Assembly (NCBI GenBank): GCA_030635485.1
Contig: DAOVYS010000150.1
Location: 1-6,608, forward strand
Direction of reading: 5' to 3'
DNA from: Pseudomonadota bacterium
GTDB lineage: Bacteria > Desulfobacterota > Desulfobulbia > Desulfobulbales > DAOVYS01
Length of the DNA stretch: 6,608 nucleotides
The notes below the pieces were generated by a model, which saw only the letters and a list, made by a program, of their open reading frames with translations, did no database searches and was not told where the DNA came from. This document shows, in pieces, positions 4,006 to 6,608 of the stretch. Position 1 is the first letter of the stretch; each line of letters opens with the position of its first letter. Both the position numbers and the translations under genes were made by a program.

Positions 4006-6608
4006 TCATTTTTCATCCAATACTTTGCGGACGATTCCGGCAATTTCTTTTTTATCAAGTGGTTTGAATAGAAATCTTTTGATACCGATTTCCCCGGCCT
4101 TTTCTTCGGAGATTAGAGAACTGTAGCCGGTACAAAGAATAATTGGGATGTCAGGCCGTATCTTAAGCGCTTCTTCTGCCAACTCTGTTCCGGTCATTTG
4201 CGGCATTGTCTGATCGGTAATAATAAGATCAAAACCATCCGGATCGGACCGGAACGTATCAAGGGCCTCCGTGATGTCCGTAGTTCCGGTCACCTTGTAA
4301 CCCAGACGCTCCAGGATAGTCTTTAGAATGCCGATAATGGTCTTTTCATCATCAATGACCAGAATACGTTCATCTCCTGTTGGCAAATAATCTGTTTTTT
4401 CTTCCGTCTCCGCCACGTTTTCTTCTATGGCGGGAAAATAAACACGGATTATAGTGCCTTTCCCGACTTCACTTTCAACCTTGATTATCCCACCGTGATC
4501 CAGGATAATTCCATGCACCACAGCCAGACCCATGCCTGTTCCTTTTCCAAGTTTCTTGGTTGTAAAATAGGGCTCAAAAATTCGGTCCATGGTCGCTTCA
4601 TCCATACCATGCCCTGTGTCACTCACCATAAGTTCAACAAAGGGGCTTGGGGCAACATCCGGTTCCCCGCCGAGTTCAGCCGGGCCCAGATCCTTTCTCG
4701 ACAACTTAACTTTTATCACACCCCGCTCTTGTTTCACTGCATGGAAAGCATTGGTGCAAAGGTTCACCAGAACCTGGTGAACCTGGGTCGGGTCCGCCAG
4801 GATTGTCCCGCTTTCTTTGTCAATCTCCTCTTGAATATCAATGGTGACAGGGATAGAGGCCCGCATCAGTTTCAGGGCTTCCTTAATAACCAGATAGGGC
4901 TTCAGCGGTTTCCGCTCTTGCGGCCCCCTACGGCTAAAGGCAAGAATCTGTTTTACAAGTTCCTTGGCTCGGTTTCCGGCGATCAGCACCTCTTCGATAT
5001 CCCCTTTTGCCCTGCTCGACTCCGGGATATCGTCTTTGGCCAATTCCGCATAACCGATAATAGCTGCCAGTATGTTGTTGAAATCATGGGCAATACCACC
5101 GGCCAAGGTACCGATAGCCTCCATCTTATGGGCCTGAAAAAGCTCTTGCTCCAGTCTTTTCTGTTCAGTGACATCTTTGGCAAACTGGACGACATATTCA
5201 ATAGTATTGTCTTTATCAAAAACAGGTGAGGAAGACATGTAAAAGATCTTTCCCAGATTTTCATGTGTTATCAAGGCCGAATGTTCGCACAAATCATGAA
5301 GAGTCTCAACTGCCGGGCACCCGGGACAAGGTTCTGAGGCTCCACAAAATATTTCATAACAGTACTGTCCTATGAGTTCCTCCTCCGTTTTCTCAAAAAA
5401 ATGACATGCAGCCTTATTCGTCCGGAGAATCCGCATATCTTTATCCTGAACAGTGACAATATCGGTTATGGAATCAAATGATTTTTCCCACTCTTCTTTG
5501 CTTTTAAGCAAATCTTCATATGTACACTTAAGTTCCGTTTCCCTTGCCGCAATCTGTTTCGACATCACGTTAAAGGCCCGGACAAGTTCGCCTATCTCAT
5601 CTTTAGTCTCAATTCCAACAACAAACCGGCCATAATCCCCCTTGCCGATCTCCCTTGTTGCTTTGGTAAATAAACGGAGCGGCCGGACAATACGAGATGC
5701 CAGCACCCAGAGAAAAATCATTGCAATAAAAACAGAGAGACCACCCACAATAACGAGATGCCATGTGAGAATTTTCGCCTCAGCGAAAATTTCCTTTTCC
5801 GGCAGGGAGATCATCATCCACCATGGTTCGGAATGCGGAATTCGGATCGACGTGAAAAATTCGATTCTGCCATGTCCGTGACTCCAGAATGGTTCACCTC
5901 GGCCAAACTGAACTCTATTTTCGCTGTCAAAACTATTCACATCAAAGAGATCTATTCCCCCTTGAATCTGGTTTCCCGTCTTTCCCACGATCTTTAAGGA
6001 AGAGGTAAAGATAACGATCTCGCCGTTTTTTTCTTCAATTTCCGTTTTCTCGATCAACCTTTTAATAAATACTATGTCAAGGTCCAGACCAACGACTCCG
6101 TAAACGCCCTGTTCATATAACACCGGCGCCATAAATGAGATAATGGGAATATCCGTGCCGTCTATTACCTGCATATATGGACCGAATAGAACCGCCTCTC
6201 CCGTTTCTTTGCACAATTGAGGAAAAAAATCCTCCCTAAAACGGGAGAGCGGCTCCACAACGATGAAACCATCCATGTTTCTATACCAATAGGGTGCAAA
6301 CCGGCCGGTTTCGTCATGCCCTGGTTCATAAGCATACAACGCATCTTCATTATCAAAGGCATTGGGTTCCCAGCATGTAAAAATACCGCCAATGTCTCTG
6401 TTCCTTTGCAGAATGGATCGCAGTATATTATCCACGTCGTCACGGTCGAGGTTCAACGGTTCAAGCGGGTCCAGTCGGCCTGACAGAGGGTCCGCCAGTA
6501 TACGGGAGGTGTTCATAACAACATTGAGCGCTTGCACAACATGTTCAGCATGTTCACGCGCCATAAAACGGAGTTGTTCCTTTGCGCGTTGAACAGCGGT
6601 ATTCCGAA
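4006..6608 (-). CDS. Hybrid sensor histidine kinase: Cache, HAMP, PAS, kinase, receiver (5' partial)
   Basis: This membrane sensor kinase ends at TGA 4006 and is open to the window edge. Met 6564 has no ribosome binding site, and the frame continues upstream (RNTAVQRAKEQLRF), so the start and first membrane helix lie outside. Numbered from that Met: extracytoplasmic dCache-like domain about 20-255; membrane helix about 267-290; HAMP 289-342; short coiled coil; PAS about 358-468 with C402, C407, C413 and C416; HisKA with H493 in GGIAHDFNN; ATPase N box N605, DTGHGM 649-654, FEPYFTTK and GKGTGMGL; then a receiver with D738/D739, phospho-acceptor D784, T812 and K834. All catalytic residues are present. 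No output domain follows, so signalling probably goes to a separate regulator. The ligand is unknown; the downstream flavin reductase hints at redox. Confidence 0.96.
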   Translation of the reverse strand, partial: RNTAVQRAKEQLRFMAREHAEHVVQALNVVMNTSRILADPLSGRLDPLEPLNLDRDDVDNILRSILQRNRDIGGIFTCWEPNAFDNEDALYAYEPGHDETGRFAPYWYRNMDGFIVVEPLSRFREDFFPQLCKETGEAVLFGPYMQVIDGTDIPIISFMAPVLYEQGVYGVVGLDLDIVFIKRLIEKTEIEEKNGEIVIFTSSLKIVGKTGNQIQGGIDLFDVNSFDSENRVQFGRGEPFWSHGHGRIEFFTSIRIPHSEPWWMMISLPEKEIFAEAKILTWHLVIVGGLSVFIAMIFLWVLASRIVRPLRLFTKATREIGKGDYGRFVVGIETKDEIGELVRAFNVMSKQIAARETELKCTYEDLLKSKEEWEKSFDSITDIVTVQDKDMRILRTNKAACHFFEKTEEELIGQYCYEIFCGASEPCPGCPAVETLHDLCEHSALITHENLGKIFYMSSSPVFDKDNTIEYVVQFAKDVTEQKRLEQELFQAHKMEAIGTLAGGIAHDFNNILAAIIGYAELAKDDIPESSRAKGDIEEVLIAGNRAKELVKQILAFSRRGPQERKPLKPYLVIKEALKLMRASIPVTIDIQEEIDKESGTILADPTQVHQVLVNLCTNAFHAVKQERGVIKVKLSRKDLGPAELGGEPDVAPSPFVELMVSDTGHGMDEATMDRIFEPYFTTKKLGKGTGMGLAVVHGIILDHGGIIKVESEVGKGTIIRVYFPAIEENVAETEEKTDYLPTGDERILVIDDEKTIIGILKTILERLGYKVTGTTDITEALDTFRSDPDGFDLIITDQTMPQMTGTELAEEALKIRPDIPIILCTGYSSLISEEKAGEIGIKRFLFKPLDKKEIAGIVRKVLDEK

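Noticed and set aside
2837..4126. Long plus-strand frame of 429 codons
   Set aside because: Most of it is antisense to the RhuM remnant, the flavin reductase and the kinase. Only 3281-3415 looks like real plus-strand coding.
4495..5229. Open plus-strand frame of 244 codons
   Set aside because: Fully antisense to the histidine kinase catalytic region, whose minus-strand motifs are unmistakable.

Overview
The window looks like bacterial chromosomal DNA of roughly balanced base composition. The ferredoxin-nitroreductase fusion, the flavoredoxin-like flavoprotein, the large Cache/PAS hybrid kinase and the toxin-antitoxin pair are a mix common in anaerobic, often sulfate- or metal-reducing, Desulfobacterota (former Deltaproteobacteria). 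This placement is an inference from protein families; no rRNA or other marker gene is present.

Layout, left to right. (1) Positions 1-237 hold the C-terminal end of an unrecognised plus-strand protein, followed by a gene-free stretch with half of an integron attC-like site. (2) Positions 454-1066 hold a compact minus-strand ParD/ParE toxin-antitoxin operon. It has a 4-bp ATGA overlap, a strong ribosome binding site and a probable autoregulatory operator over its -35 box. (3) Positions 1067-1474 hold no convincing gene but several inverted repeats and A-tracts. (4) A tRNA-Arg (anticodon TCG) at 1475-1551 is followed at once by a strong hairpin terminator. (5) A minus-strand nitroreductase with an N-terminal two-cluster ferredoxin domain lies at 1772-2572. 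(6) Positions 2738-3415 are a graveyard: a RhuM-family remnant on the minus strand, cut at both ends, abuts head-to-head a plus-strand winged-helix remnant. (7) Positions 3419-6608 carry a minus-strand pair: a hybrid sensor histidine kinase whose start lies beyond the right edge, then a flavoredoxin-like flavin reductase 41 nt downstream, probably in one transcript.

The genes do not form one obvious pathway. The kinase and flavin reductase probably share a transcript, and the kinase PAS domain is cysteine-rich, which suggests redox or metal sensing. The nitroreductase is another flavin/Fe-S redox enzyme in the same orientation, separated by the remnant region. The left third (toxin-antitoxin pair, attC-like site, tRNA, gene debris) has the character of accessory DNA with past recombination. 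I found no clear new multi-gene system. The most interesting points are the attC-like half site beside the toxin-antitoxin pair, the structured gene-free region before the tRNA, the fused remnants, and the Cys-to-Asp change in the first Fe-S motif.
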